Assembly: GCF_902167145.1 (NCBI RefSeq)
Contig: NC_050097.1
Location: 233,015,034 to 233,079,033, forward strand
Length of the DNA: 64,000 nt
Source of the DNA: Zea mays
Lineage: Eukaryota > Streptophyta > Magnoliopsida > Poales > Poaceae
Direction: 5' to 3'
In this document: positions 10,678-22,589 of the stretch, in pieces
Numbering within the stretch: position 1 is the first letter of the stretch
Layout of the letters: each line of letters begins with the position of its first letter
Notes under the pieces: model-generated
What the model saw: only the letters and a program-made list of their open reading frames with translations
What the model was told of the DNA's origin: nothing
Database searches by the model: none
Made by a program: the position numbers and the translations under genes

Positions 10678-11000
10678 ATGGGTGATAGACGTGATTGGAT
10701 GTATGAAGGTTTCAAGAAGGGTGGGTGTCACACAAGTGAATGATTTGCCAAGACGCAAATGTTTCTGGACCATGCAGCTGCTTTGTCACAAATAGATAAT
10801 ATTAGGTGTCCATGAAATGTAGAAATATGACGAGCCACACCAAGAGGCAGGTCACACTACACTTGTGCTCACATGGTTTCGTGCGAGGCTATAAGGTCTG
10901 GTATCTCCACGGTGAAGATGTTGAACGAGCAACAGAAGTAGAAGTTGATGATGGTGAAGATGATGTTGATACGATGAAGTTGATGTTAATTTATACACTT
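10678..11000 (+). pseudogene. TNP2-type transposase N-terminus (Transpos_assoc domain), decayed
   Basis: The frame opens MGDRRDWMYEGFKKG and continues, through a TGA at about 10738-10744 where a Trp codon is expected, to FAKTQMFLDHAAALSQ. After a small deletion near 10812 it reads MKCRNMTSHTK, HLCSHGFVRGYKVWYLHGE and an acidic VDDGEDDVD stretch. The pattern RxWMY, CPCxxC, HL..GF..GY..W..HGE is the transposase-associated domain at the start of CACTA TNP2 proteins. The stop and frameshift make it nonfunctional. Confidence 0.75.
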
Positions 11001-11053
11001 GTATATTTTTTGATATTTGTATTAAAAATGTTGATATTTGCTAACTTGCATAG

Positions 11054-11188
11054 GTTATGCCCGAAGCCGGTGGTAGTGGGTCTGATCCCGCAGCAGGGAC
11101 TGGATTTGTTGACTCGCTCTTCGCGTTCCCTCCTCCTGGTGGCGGCAGCGGTCATAACTCTAACCACCCAAGTGGTGGTTATCTCTAA
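11054..11188 (+). pseudogene. possible last exon of the CACTA internal gene
   Basis: After an acceptor-like TTGCATAG, 44 codons are open to a TAA stop: MPEAGGSGSDPAAGTGF, then FPPPGGGSGHNSNH. The composition is Gly/Ser/Pro-rich. It may be the terminal exon of a two-gene CACTA transcript; no domain is recognised. Confidence 0.35.
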
Positions 11189-11483
11189 ACACTTGAACTC
11201 GTGCTCGTTATGTTTTTTAACTCGTGGATGTTATGTTTGTGTAAACACTTAATCTTAACTCGTATCTGAAATGTTTGTGTAAACAATAGATCTTAAGTTT
11301 GTGATGTGTGAATCATATGAATGCGTTTGTGATGTGTGAATCATATCAATGCGTTTGTGATGTGTATGTTCATGTGATGATATATATGTTTTGTCATATA
11401 TTTGTGATGTGTATGTTTTGTGTATGTTATGTGTGCAATTGTGGAGAAATATCTAATTTAGTGTTGTTGTTGCAGAATTATAG

Positions 11484-11885
11484 GTTAACTCCCGTCGGCC
11501 CAGTTAATCCCCGTCGGTTTGACCATAGCCGACGGGGATTAACTATTAACTCCTGTCGGCCCAGTTAATCCCCGTCGGCTGACCTGGCCGACGGGAGTTA
11601 ATAGTTAATTCTCGTCGGCTGGTAGGGTCGACGGGGATTAATTAATAACTTTCGTCGGTTGTCCTGGTCGACGGGAATTAGCCATAACTCCCATCGGCTA
11701 GTTAGTGGCCGACAGGGATTAATTATTCCCGTCAGCGGCCGACGGGAATAACCTTATCCCCGACACCTGACGCATGTCGGCTGACAACTGACTGGAATAA
11801 GCATTAAACCGACGGGAATTACTAATTCCTGTCGGTTTAATGCTTATTCCCGTCGATTCTTGGCCGACGGAAATTAAGTGTTTTC
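11484..11885. repeat. CACTA right subterminal repeat array
   Basis: A longer array than on the left holds many copies of GTCGGC and GCCGACGGG in alternating orientation, with TTAATCCCCGTCGG and CCGACGGGGATTAA palindromic halves. Copies degrade towards the middle of the array (GTCGAC, ATCGGC variants). Confidence 0.8.
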
Positions 11886-12776
11886 CTGTAGTGAAGTGGA
11901 GCATAGGCAAGGTGGAGTCCTAGCTAAGTCTTGGCTTGGTGGGGCTCTGGCCTTCTAGTCCTCGTCGACGCTCCTCCTCCTGTTCGTCCTTGTGAGTTCG
12001 TCTCCGTCTGAAAGCTTCTAGTTGTGTCCAAGAGCGTTTTCTCCTTTGCCTCTGCCCTGCGGCGAGCCTCTCCCTTTTATAAGCTAGGAGAGGGATCAGC
12101 CAGCGGTAGCTTCCCTGGGAAGGAGCCGTAACCAAGGGGTAAAACCAACGTTTTACCCGGGTGAGGCCACACGTACTCATGGGGTTCGGGGACTGTCTCA
12201 TATTTATTGTGGCGGATGACGTGGGCGCGACGATGGTCCCAAGCATCATCATTCTAGCTACGCCGACCCTGGCTTCCGTAGCTGGAGCTTGACGCGTCCC
12301 ATTGTGTAGTGACCTGTGCGAGGTCTACACACTCGGGCCTAGTCCAATAGGCCATAAGTGTGCCACAGGCCGAGGGGCGCGTGGGCCATTAATGCACCGC
12401 AGCCCGAGGGGCTCGTAGGTCATAAGTGTTATGTGGCTCGAGGGGTCCATAGGTCATGAGTGGGAACGGCGCCCACGTCGTGGCTCGGTGCCAGACGTGG
12501 TTAATGCGGCCATTCATTTATGGCGAGTCAGTTCGGGGTCGAGCGCGAGATCTACTTGAGTGGTTCTCTTTCGGCACGCCAGACCTCCCTTCTCAGGCTC
12601 CGCCACGCTCGACCCCGGGTTCGGTGCCGCAGGGTTCGACCAGGGGCAAGTCCTTACAGGGTTGATGCACCTGCCTCTTTCGACTTACTATTGGGCCCTA
12701 GCGATGACGGTTCTTTCCTCAGTGCGCTTACTGACCGGTGGGTCCTAGGGACCAAGATCATTTCCCCCACACATGT

Positions 12777-13179
12777 TCATGATGTTAACAATTTAACACA
12801 ACAACAATATTTAACATTAAGCATTCAGTTAACACAATTCACCTATGTTCCATAATGAGCTACTCTAAAACACATGATTTTCAGCATTAAGATAAACACT
12901 TGAACTATGCAAGAGAAAAATAAGGAGTTAGCAATCCTGATATTAGTATCAGTGGTGGATTTATAAATGCAATATACAAAACTAATTACCGCCAATAGTT
13001 GTGTGAAGGAACTAATAACATGATATTCTTCTAAATCCTTCTTGTTGTCCAAAAAGCATCAGTTCCTTCTGTTTGTGCACCATCATTTCCTTCCTCTTGG
13101 ATATATGAAGAGAAGAAAATAAAAAGATTCAAATAGACTTCACTAGTGAAAATAACGCATAATAAATTTGAACAACTTA
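12777..13179. other. no gene recognised
   Basis: This AT-rich sequence continues from 9301 once the solo LTR and CACTA insertions are removed. No coding motif is visible. Confidence 0.3.
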
Positions 13180-13821
13180 TCATTGGTTCTCGCATATTTT
13201 ATCTTGAAAATACTTCAACATACTCCCTGCTTCTCCATATTCCATATCACATTTACGCTTTGTGTGCAAATAATTTTTATGGTCAAGACGAGTATAGCTC
13301 AGATTAAATGGTCCACCAACTTGACGACTAGCTAACTCATGTGTGAGCCTTGGTCCATTTCCTAAATCATCGGTTGTCTCCATTTCAAAAGCTTGTACTT
13401 CTGAAATTTTTCTTTGTGAAACCATTATGTGTGAGGTCTCTGGTGAGTGAAGGCTATGATTATGTTCTAAAACTCACTCATGCACTATATAACCCTCCCC
13501 ATCCATTTTAAGACACATGCGAACTTCACAATCAGTTCTAGGTTTAGCTCTAGGACATTTTACCAGGCGATCTCTTTTGTCTTGTGCTCGATGACCTTCG
13601 TTGGGGCAAACATACCATCATGATGTGATTCTGTCATCACCCTTTATTTTATTTTTATATATTTGTCTCACTGAAAAACCTTTGTGACCTCCATACTCTA
13701 CCCAAAATTTCCACGCCTCAATTTCATCTCTAAATCTCATCCCAACATGAGGTGCCAAATTCAGAATCATATCCTCTCTAAAATAACAATACAAATATAA
13801 GTCTATTGTAAGTGCAAACAT
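13180..13821 (-). pseudogene. FAR1/FHY3-type (FAR1 DNA-binding domain) fragment
   Basis: FAR1/FHY3 proteins are transcription factors derived from Mutator-like transposases. This strand reads PHVGMRFRDEIEAWKFW and YGGHKGFSVRQIYKNK, a TGA stop at about 13617, then YVCPNEGHRAQDKRD, KPRTDCEVRMCLKM, GEGYIVHE, a second TGA near 13470, and LEHNHSLHSPE. The order FxxxxxAxxFYxxYGxxxGF, Cys-containing centre and HNH is the FAR1 domain. The text after it (13425-13180) fits the linker to the absent transposase domain. Two in-frame stops and missing downstream exons mark it as a broken fragment; its strand matches the bZIP and membralin-like pieces. Confidence 0.75.
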
Positions 13822-14339
13822 GTGTTGTATAACGTTACTATGATCTCTAATTCTGAAAGTGAAATAAAAAGCACAAATTGTATGCCTTCATCTGTTCTAT
13901 AGGAGAAATGATCCACAATTCACTTACATTTTGGAATTGGTGTGATCTTCAACTCTTGCATATTTGCAATTAAGAGAAGGGGATCGGGAGAGGAAGATGT
14001 GACATGAGCTAGAACTGGAAAGTGTCTACCAAAGAATGTATTAGGATCACATATGGGAAAAATGAGACACAAAGTTTAACGTGGAAAAACTCCCTTAATG
14101 TGGAGGAAAAATCACAGAAAATCAGATCTATTATAGGGTGGATTATACAGGATATAAGGAGACCTATTTATATAGCCAAAGTAGATAGATATAGGGTCAT
14201 ATCTTCTTATCCAATCCAACAGCGAGTGCGAGCGAACGTGGAAGGCATCCAACGAAGAACTGCAACTGCTACATGTCTGTGCTAGGATGCTGCTTGTTGA
14301 TTGTTGTGATGTTAACTTTGTCTGTACTATGTTTGTTTA
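13822..14339. other. unassigned flank between FAR1 fragment and Gypsy LTR remnant
   Basis: No gene is recognised. A Helitron 5' end for the minus-strand candidate could lie here, but nothing matches well. The closest is TCTATCTAC on the minus strand near 14180-14190, which is weak. Confidence 0.25.
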
Positions 14340-15341
14340 TATTGCTACGAGTAGCAGCGAGGTTACGAGTCACTTGAAGACCAAGTTGGTACCTGGGAAT
14401 CTCAAGTCTAAGGCAAGTTGTGCCCTTGATCACTTTTCTCTGTACCTAATAATGTTCTTTGGTAATCATTGTGACATGCTCAGGTTAATTTGATGGGACC
14501 CAATAGGTTTCCCTAGTTTTGTTTACCCCACACCTTGCAAACAAATGAACTTTTGGGTAGTACTGCTATTGCTCTACCTGGTTTTGGGATTAATGTTATA
14601 TTTAAATTATGATCGTGTTCCAATTATATTGTTGTTTAATTATTGTTTATGACAAGATCATTGTGTTAATTGGAACATGGAGCTTAACTTGAGATAACAG
14701 TGCTACCACAAAGGTGAAATGGGACGCCCTTGGCCAAGTAATTAGGAAATCTAGGGAGAGATTATCTTACCCGAAAGGGGCAAGCGGAGAGGCATCGCTG
14801 CAGAGTATAGGGAGGTTTTCGGGTCGAACTGTTGCGATGGCAGTTCGGACGAGGGATTCCTATGCTTCCTTCGTCCTGAAACCGTAGTGGGTATTCTCGA
14901 ACTAGTGAAACTTTGGAAAGGCCTTGTAGTGCTACCCTGCCTCGCTTCCTCGGTAGAGGTGTATGAGGTCCGATCAACCCCGTGGCAAATGGGTAACACG
15001 CCTTGTGGGTAAAGATGCACAACCTCTGCAGAGTGTAAGTCTAAAATATATCAGTCGTGCTAACAGTCAAGAGCGACTCGAGAATCTCGCATGATTAATT
15101 TATGGAACTAAACTTAATCTGTCATATGCATTGCATCGCGTGTGTTATTATCAGTTGTGATTTCCTATTTTAATTGGGTTGGTATCTACTTATACTTAGT
15201 AACTTCTAATAAAATTTTGACCAACTCTAAAAGCAATGCTCAGCTTTAACCATCTCCTTTGGTAAGCCTTACACTTCACATGAGCTCCCACCTATGGTGA
15301 GTTCATGCACATTATTCCCCACAACTTGTTGGGCGGTGAAC
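14340..15341 (+). mobile_element. Gypsy LTR remnant, left piece (continues at 33579)
   Basis: The text GATGCACAACCTCTGCAGAGTG (about 15015-15036) and a block ending CTAAGGCAAGTTGTGCCC (about 14408-14425) match the layout of chromodomain-type Gypsy LTRs; equivalent positions occur in the element at 44250. The minus-strand Copia at 15342 inserted into it: the sequence resumes at 33579 and ends ACCGGGTGTGACA at 33884. The left boundary is not determined. No pol genes are attached, so it is probably a solo LTR. Confidence 0.55.
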
Positions 15342-16554
15342 TGAGAGCACCTAGAGGGGGGGGTGAATAGGTGATCATGTAAGAATCAAATACTTGTAGC
15401 CACAAAAACTTGGTTAAGAGTTAGTGCAATAGGACTAAGTGGCTAAGGACCAAGCTTTTGTGAAACACAATGATCACAAGGAAAGACAACACAAAAGACA
15501 CGATGATTTATCCCGTGGTTCGGCCAAGTATAACACTTGCCTACTCCATGTTGTGGCGTCCCAATGGATGAGGGTTGCACTCAACCCCTTTCAAGTGATC
15601 CAATGATCAACTTGAATACCACGGTGTTTTCCTTTCTTATACTTTCTCCCGTTTGCGAGGAATCTCCACAACTTGGAGCCTCTCGCCCTTACAATTGATG
15701 ATCACAAAGAAGCACGGAAGTAAGGGAGGGGAGAGCAACACACACAAGACTCAAAACAAGAGCACAATCACGCACACAAAGCCACAACTTGAGCTCACAA
15801 CACAACTCGAGGAGTTCTCTACTCAAATGGGGCTCAAGTCACTATATCAAATAATCGAATGCGCGAGAATGGAGTCTTGGTGCTTAGGAATGATCAAGGA
15901 ATGCTTGGGTGACTCCTCCATGCGCATAGGAGGTCCCTTTTATAGCCCCAAGGCAGCTAGGAGTCGTTGGAACCCAACAAGGAAGGCAATTCTTGTCTTC
16001 TGTCGGGTGGCGCACCGGACAACCACTGTAGCATGTCCGGTGCGGATCTCCTTCCATTCCTGGCGTAGCCGACCGTTGGATCTTCGGGCTGGTTGGCGCA
16101 CCGGACACTGTCCGGTGCCCCCTGCCGACCGTTGGAGCGGGCCACGCGTCGCCCGCGGATTTGGCGGCCGACCGTTGCGCTGGCGGCCGTAGGCTCACCG
16201 GACAGTCCGGTGCACCACCGGACTGTCCGGTGAATTATAGTCGTACGCCGCCACAGTTTCCCGATAGTGGCCAGTTCGTCGGAGTCCACCCTGGCGCACC
16301 GGACAGTCCGGTGTGCCAGACTGAGAAGAGTCTTGGCTGCTTCGAGCCAAGTTCTTCTCTTCTTTTCTTTTCTCTGATTCTAGCACTTAGACAAATATAT
16401 TAGTACAAAAACCAATGTACTAAGTCTAGAATCATACCTTCTTGTTGATTTGCACTTCATTCATCATTTGGCATATAATAATCCACTTAATATGTGTTGG
16501 ACACTTAATCACCAAAATATACTAGAAATGGCCCAAGGGCACATTTCCCTTTCA
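15342..16554 (-). repeat. 3' LTR of the minus-strand Copia
   Basis: The reverse complement starts TGAAAGGGAAATGTGCCC and ends CTAGGTGCTCTCA. It contains TATAAAAGGG (about 15937-15946) with palindromes of the CACCGGACAGTCCGGTG kind upstream (16080-16310). Compared with the 5' LTR it has lost or altered several of these palindromes. Confidence 0.92.
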
Positions 16555-16573
16555 ATCTCCCCCTTTTTGGTGA
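16555..16573 (-). promoter_or_regulatory. polypurine tract of the minus-strand Copia
   Basis: On the minus strand AAAAAGGGGGAGAT directly precedes the 3' LTR start, as required for plus-strand priming. Similar purine runs occur at about 16795-16805 and 16938-16950. Confidence 0.85.
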
Positions 16574-17416
16574 TTTATGCCAACACATCAGAAAGCAACA
16601 AATAGAAGTGCAACATCAATGCAATTGAGAACAAAAATAGTCTTTGACAAGATTTGACATATTTGGATCGTTCTTTGCCACCACTTGGTTTGTTTTTGTA
16701 AATCAAATTCATTTTCTTATCTCTAAGTCAAACACACATGTTTAGGCACAAGGAGAGATAATCCAAGAGTAAAAATGATTAAGAGCCAAAAACTCCCCTT
16801 TTTTCCCATAATCAAACATTCTCCCCACAAGAGACCAAATTTTGACAATTAGAGATATTTTGACAAATCAAAAGTTCTAACTCTACTATTTTCAAAATCT
16901 TTCAAGTGGTAGCTGATCCATTTGCTTTGGCCTTAATTTCTCCCCCTTTGGCATTAAGCACCAAAACGGGATCATTATTGGCCCTATAACCCCATTGCCT
17001 CACCAAAATTGTCAATTAAGAGCAAAAAGGCAATAAGAGCATAGATATGAACTTGGAGTTAATACCGGAGTGCAGTGGAAGTCTTTGCATGGTCCAAGTT
17101 CACCTTTCCCTTTCAATTCACCTTTGAGACTACATCAAGTAAACTCAAGCACAATTGTTAGTCTCAAAGGGTCAAGTTGTAGCACTTCTCCCCTAAATAT
17201 GTGCATCATTCACATATGGACTTGTGAGGTCCGAGGATCCCTTGCACAACTTGAGCACCATATAAATCTCATAAATGCATAAGGTAACATGATCAAAGGC
17301 ATAAAACACATGTATTCTATAGATCAATCCAAGTTACGTGAATCTAAGACATTTAGCTCACTACGCAGCCTGCAAAAGGTCTTCTCATCTAAAGACTTGG
17401 TAAAGATATCGGCTAG

Positions 17417-20400
17417 CTAGTTCTCGGTGCTAACATAAAACACTTCGATATCTCCCTTTTGCTGGTGATCTCTCAAAAAGTGATGCCGGATGTCTATGTG
17501 CTTAGTGCGACTGTGTTCAACAGGATTATCCACTATGCGGATTGCAATCTCATTGTCACATAGGAGTGGGACATTGCTTAGATTGTAGCCAAAGTCCCGG
17601 AGGGTTTGCCTCATCCAAAGTAGTTGCGCGCAACACTGTCCTGCGGCAACATACTCGGCCTCAACGGTGGATAGGGCAACGAAGGTTTGTTTCTTAGAAC
17701 TCTAAGACACCAGGGACCTTCCTAGGAATTGGCACGTCCCTTACGTACTCTTCCTATCAACCTTGCATCCAGCATAATCGGAGTCTGAGTATCCAATCAA
17801 GTCAAAGGTAGATCCCTTTGGATACCAGATCCCGAAGCAAGGCGTAGCAACTAAATATCTAAGAATTTGCTTAACGGCCACAAGGTGACACTCCCTTGGA
17901 TCAGATTGAAATCTAGCACACATGCATACACTTAGCATAATATCCGGTCTACTAGCACATAAATAAAGCAAGGATCCTATCATAGACCGGTATGCCTTTT
18001 GATCAACGGACTTACCTCCTTTGTTGAGGTCGACATGTCCGTCGGTTCCCATTGGCGTCTTCGCGGGCTTGGCATCCTTCATCCCGAACCGCTTAAGCAA
18101 GTCTTGTGTGTACTTCATTTGGGAGATGAAGGTGTCATCCTTGAGTTGCTTCACTTGGAACCCAAGGAAGTAGTTCAACTCGCCCATCATCGACATCTCA
18201 AATTTCTGTGTCATCACCCTGCTAAACTCCTCACAAGACTTTTGATTAGTAGAACCAAATATTATGTCATCGACATAAATTTGGCACACAAATAGGTCAC
18301 CATCACAAGTCTTAGTGAAAAGAGTTGGATCGGCTTTCCCAACCTTGAAAGCATTAGCAATTAGGAAATCTCTAAGGCATTCATACCATGCTCTTGGGGC
18401 TTGCTTAAGTCCATAGAGCGCCTTAGAGAGCTTACACACATGGTCGGGGTACCGTTCATCCTCAAAGCCAGGGGTTGCTCCACGTACACCTCCTCCTTGA
18501 TTGGCCCGTTGAGAGAAGCGCTCTTCACGTCCATTTGAAACAACCTGAAAGAATGGTGAGCGGCATAGGCTAACAAAATGCGAATAGACTCTAGCCTAGC
18601 CACAGGAGCAAACGTCTCCTCAAAATCCAAACCTGCGACTTGGGCATAACCTTTTGCCACAAGTCGAGCCTTGTTTCTTGTCACCACCCCGTGCTCGTCT
18701 TGCTTGTTGCGGAATACCCACTTGGTTCCCACAACATTTTGCTTGGGACGTGGCACCAGGCTCCAAACTTCATTCCTCTTGAAGTTGTTGAGCTCTTCCT
18801 GCATGGCCAACACCCAATCCGGATCTTGCAAGGCCTCTTCTACCCTGAAAGGCTCAATAGAAGATACAAACGAGTAATGCTCACAAAAGTTAGCTAGTCT
18901 TGAGCGAGTAGTTACTCCCTTGCTTATATCACCCAGAATCTGGTCGACGGGATGATTTCTTTGAATCGTCGCTCGAATTTGAGTTGGAGGGGCCCGTGGT
19001 GCTTCTTCCTCCATCACTTGATCATCTTGTGCTCCCCCTTGATCACACGCCTCTTCCTGATGAACCCGTTCATCTTCTTGAGTTGGGGGGTGCACCATTG
19101 TTGAGAAAGAAGGTTGATCTCGCTCTTGTTGTTCCTGTGGTCGCACATCTCCAATTACCATGGTGTGAATTGCGTCCGTCGGAACATCGTCTTCATCTAT
19201 ATCATCAAGATCAACTTGCTCTCTTGGAGAGCCATTAGTTTCATCAAATACAACGTCGCTAGAGACTTCAACTAAACCCGATGATTTGTTGAAGACTCTA
19301 TACGCCTTTGTATTTGAGTCATAACCTAGCAAAAACCCTTCTACAGCTTTGGGAGCAAATTTAGAATTTCTACCTTTCTTCACTAGAATATAACATTTAC
19401 TCCCAAATACACGAAAGTACGAAACGTTGGGTTTGTTACCAGTCAGAAGTTCATACGAGGTCTTCTTGAGGAGGCGATGAAGGTAGAGCCGGTTTATGGC
19501 GTGGCAAGCTGTGTTCATAGCTTCCGACCAAAACCGCTCGGGCGTCTTGAATTCTCCAAGCATCGTCCTTGCCATGTCTATGAGCGTCCTGTTCTTCCTC
19601 TCTACCACACTGTTTTGCTATGGTGTGTAGGGAGCGGAGAACTCGTGCTTGATCCCTTCCTCCTCAAGGTATTCTTCCACTTGAAGATTCTTGAACTCGG
19701 ACCCGTTGTCACTTCTAATCTTTTTCACCTTGAGCTCAAATTCGTTTTGAGCTCGCTTTAGAAAGCGCTTGAGGGTCCCTTGGGTTTCTGATTTATCCTA
19801 CAAAAAGAATATCGAAGTGAAGCGGGAAAATCATCAACAATAACAAGACCATACTTACTTCCCCCGATGCTAAGGTAGGCGACGGGTCCGAAGAGGTCCA
19901 TATGTAGTAACTCCAGTGGTCTTGATGTAGTCATCACATTCTTGTTGTGATGAGTGCTTCCCACCTGTTTGCCTGCTTGACAAGCTGCACAAGGTCTATC
20001 TTTTTTGAAACATACGTTTGTTAGTCCTAACACATGCTCTCCCTTTAGAAGTTTGTGGAGGTTCTTCATCCCAACATGTGCTAGACGGCGATGCCACAGC
20101 CAGCCCATGCTAGTCTTAGCAATTAAGCATACGTCTAGATCGGCCTCCTCCTTCGAAAAATCAACTAAGTAGAGTTTTCCATCTAGTACACCCTTAAATG
20201 CTAATGAACCATCACTCCTTCTAAAGACAGATACATCGACATTTGTAAACAAACAATTGTAGCCCATGTGGCACAATTGACTAACAAACAGGAGATTATA
20301 GCCTAGCGACTCTACTAAAAATACATTAGAAATAGAGTGCTCATTTGAGATAGCTATCTTGCCCAAGCCTTTGACCTTGCCTTGGTTCCCATCTCCAAAG

Positions 20401-20500
20401 ATGATCGAATCTTGGGAATCTTTGCTTTTGACGTAGGAGGTGAACATCTTCTTCTCCCCCGTCATGTGGTTTGTGCATCCGCTGTCGATAATCCAAGTTG
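17417..20500 (-). pseudogene. pol of the minus-strand Copia (protease, integrase, RT, RNase H), frameshifted
   Basis: The protease motif DSGCTNHM lies near 20485-20460. The GAG-preintegrase segment ([20 protein letters not shown]) and the CAAC zinc residues follow around 20100-19980, then the integrase core LLHMDLFGP. The frame breaks near 19800 and 19620, resumes with [15 protein letters not shown], continues into reverse transcriptase and breaks again near 18430. It then continues with [11 protein letters not shown] (about 18270) and the RNase H region SDSDYAGCK (about 17775), with a further stop near 17705 (normally a Trp codon), ending in 17614-17417. At least four disruptions make it noncoding. 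It is close in sequence to pol at 50845-54048. Confidence 0.9.
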
Positions 20501-20529
20501 AGCCCCAGATGCATAAACCTGCAAGATAA

Positions 20530-22589
20530 TTTAGGCTTGGGTCTTAGGTACCCAACTCTTGTTGGGTCCTACAAGGTTAGTTACAATAGTCTTTGGGACC
20601 CAAATGCAAGTCTTGTCTCCCTTGCACTTGGCCCCCACCTTCCTAGCAACCACTTTCTTATTCTTACAACAAATTGCAAAAGAAGCATTGCAAGCATGGT
20701 AAATTGTAGAAGGTTCATTACATACTTTCCTAGGCACATGATGAACAATATTTTTCCTAGGCATATTTCTACCATGCACAAAAGAAGAACTTGAAGCAAT
20801 CATGGCATGTGAATCATAAGTATAACTCCTATGAGCATTTCTAGAAAGTTTTCTATCACTATGGATGAAAGCATGATTCATTTGAGCATTACTAGCCATA
20901 GGGGCCTTCCCTTTCTCCTTGGCGGGAATGGAAGCCCTTTGGCTTGTTAAGTTCTTGGCTTCCTTGCGAAAGCCAAGCCCATCCTTAATTGAGGGGTGTC
21001 TACCAACAGTGTAGGCATCCCTAGCAAATTTTAATTTATCAAAGTCACTTTTGCAAGTCTTAAGTTGAGCATTAAGACTTGCTACTTCATCATTTAATTT
21101 AGAAATGGAAACTAGATGTTCATCACAAGCATCAACATTAAAATCCTTACACCTATTGCAAATGACAACATGTTCTACACAAGAACTAGATTTATTAACT
21201 ACTTCTAGCTTAGCATTTAAATCATCATTAATACTTTTAAGCTAGACACAGTTTCATGACAAGCAGATAATTCCGAAGAAATTATTTCATTCCTTTTAAC
21301 TTCTAAAGCAAGAGATTTTTGCACACTAATAAACTTGTCATGCTCTTCATATAAAATATCTTCTTGCTTTTCTAACAATCTATTCTTTTCATTCAAAGCA
21401 TCAATCAATTCATTGATTTTATCTACCTTAGTTCTATCTAAACCTTTGAATAGACTTGTGTAATCTACTTCATCATCACTAGAGTCATCATCACTTGAAG
21501 TAGTATACTTAGGGGTATCTCGAGCGCTTACCTTTTTCTCCTTTGCCATGAGGCAAGTGTGGCACTCGTTAGGGAAGAGAGATGATTTGTTGAAGGCCGA
21601 GGCGGCGAGTCCTTCGTCGTCGGAGTCGAAAGAAGAGCAATATGAATCCCATTCTTTGCCCAAATGCGCCTCGCCTTTCGCCTTCCTATAACTCTTTTTC
21701 TTCTCTTTCTTCCCGCCCTTTCCTTGTTCCTGGTCACTAGAGTTATCGGACAATTTGCTATAAAATGGCCAGTCTTACCGCACTTGAAGCAGGAGCGCTT
21801 TCCCTTTGCCTTGTTCTTGTTAGGGTACTCCTTGCGTCCTTTCAATGCGGTCTTGAAACGCTTTATGATTAGGGCCATCTCATCCTCGTTTAGCCCGGAC
21901 GCCTCAACTTGTGCCACCTTGCTAGGTAGCGCCTCCCTGCTGCTTGTTGCTTTGAGAGAAACCGGTTGAGGCTCGTAGACGGGTAGAGGGCCATTGAGAG
22001 CATCATCAACATACCGTGCTTCCTTCACCATCATCCGCCCGCTCACAAATTTCCCAAGAATCTCCTCGGGAGTCATCTTTGTGTACCTAGGATTCTCACG
22101 GATTAAGTTCACAAGATGAGGGTCAATGACAGTAAAAGACCTAAGCATAAGTCTGACGACGTCGTGGTCCGTCCATCTCGTGCTTCCATAGCTCCTAATC
22201 TTGTTGACCAGGGTCTTGAGCCTGTTGTACGTTTGTGTTGACTCCTCTCCCCTGATCATGGCAAACCTTCCTAGCTCGCCTTCCACCAACTCCATTTTGG
22301 TGATCATGGTGGCGTCGTTCCCCTCATGCGAGATCTTGAGGGTGTCCCATATTTGCTTGGCGTTGTCCAAGCCACTCACCTTGTTATATTCATCCCTGCA
22401 CAACGATGCTAACAAAACAGTGGTAGCTTGTGCATTTTTATGAATTTGTTCGTTAATGAATACAGGGGTATCCGTATTATCAAATTGCATTCCATTCTCA
22501 ACTATCTCCCAAATACTAGGATGGAGAGAAAAAAAGGTGACTACGCATTTTGTGACTCCAAAAAGCGTAGTCCTCTCCATCAAAGTGTG
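20530..22589 (-). pseudogene. gag (main part) of the minus-strand Copia, frameshifted
   Basis: From the insertion point at 22589 the frame reads FDGEDYAFWSHKM and shifts at a T-run near 22535. It continues SLHPSIWEIVENGM and NEQIHKNAQATTVLLASL (the UBN2-type Gag core) to the zinc knuckle CFKCGKTGHFIANC (about 21790-21750). A second frame change leads to a Lys/Asp/Ser-rich segment and coiled-coil-like helices (21750-21217). Another change leads to the C-terminal part ending with WVPKTQA and a TAA near 20531. The N-terminus lies at 32292-31998, on the other side of the inner element. Confidence 0.88.

Larger units (their letters stand above)
9532..11893. mobile_element. CACTA (En/Spm) transposon, nonautonomous derivative
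   Basis: The element begins CACTACAGGAA and ends TTCCTGTAGTG, and is flanked by the 3-bp duplication AAG (9529-9531, 11894-11896), all diagnostic of CACTA elements. Both ends carry arrays of GTCGGC/GCCGAC subterminal motifs. At 2362 bp it is far shorter than autonomous relatives. The interior holds only decayed transposase remnants (10678-11000, 11054-11188) and a GC-rich block, so movement would need a transposase in trans. Confidence 0.92.
9307..12771 (-). mobile_element. solo LTR, split by a CACTA element
   Basis: The left piece 9307-9531 begins TGTCGATGTTTTATACC and the right piece 11897-12771 ends ATCATTTCCCCCACA. Both outer ends carry the 5-bp duplication CATGT (9302-9306 and 12772-12776). 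Removing the CACTA insertion and its AAG duplication leaves about 1.1 kb with TG..CA ends and no internal retroelement genes, as in a solo LTR formed by LTR recombination. A TATAAAAGGGAG box near 12070-12085 reads on the minus strand, giving the orientation. The family is not named with confidence; the TGTGGGGGAAATGATC start is Gypsy-like. Confidence 0.75.

Noticed and set aside
12456..12855. Plus-strand frames across the right end of the solo LTR
   Set aside because: They lie in LTR sequence and one crosses the LTR boundary and target duplication, so they are chance frames.
14160..14200. Minus-strand TCTATCTAC as the Helitron 5' end
   Set aside because: The match to known maize Helitron 5' ends is weak, and the site lies close to or inside sequence that may belong to the Gypsy LTR remnant.
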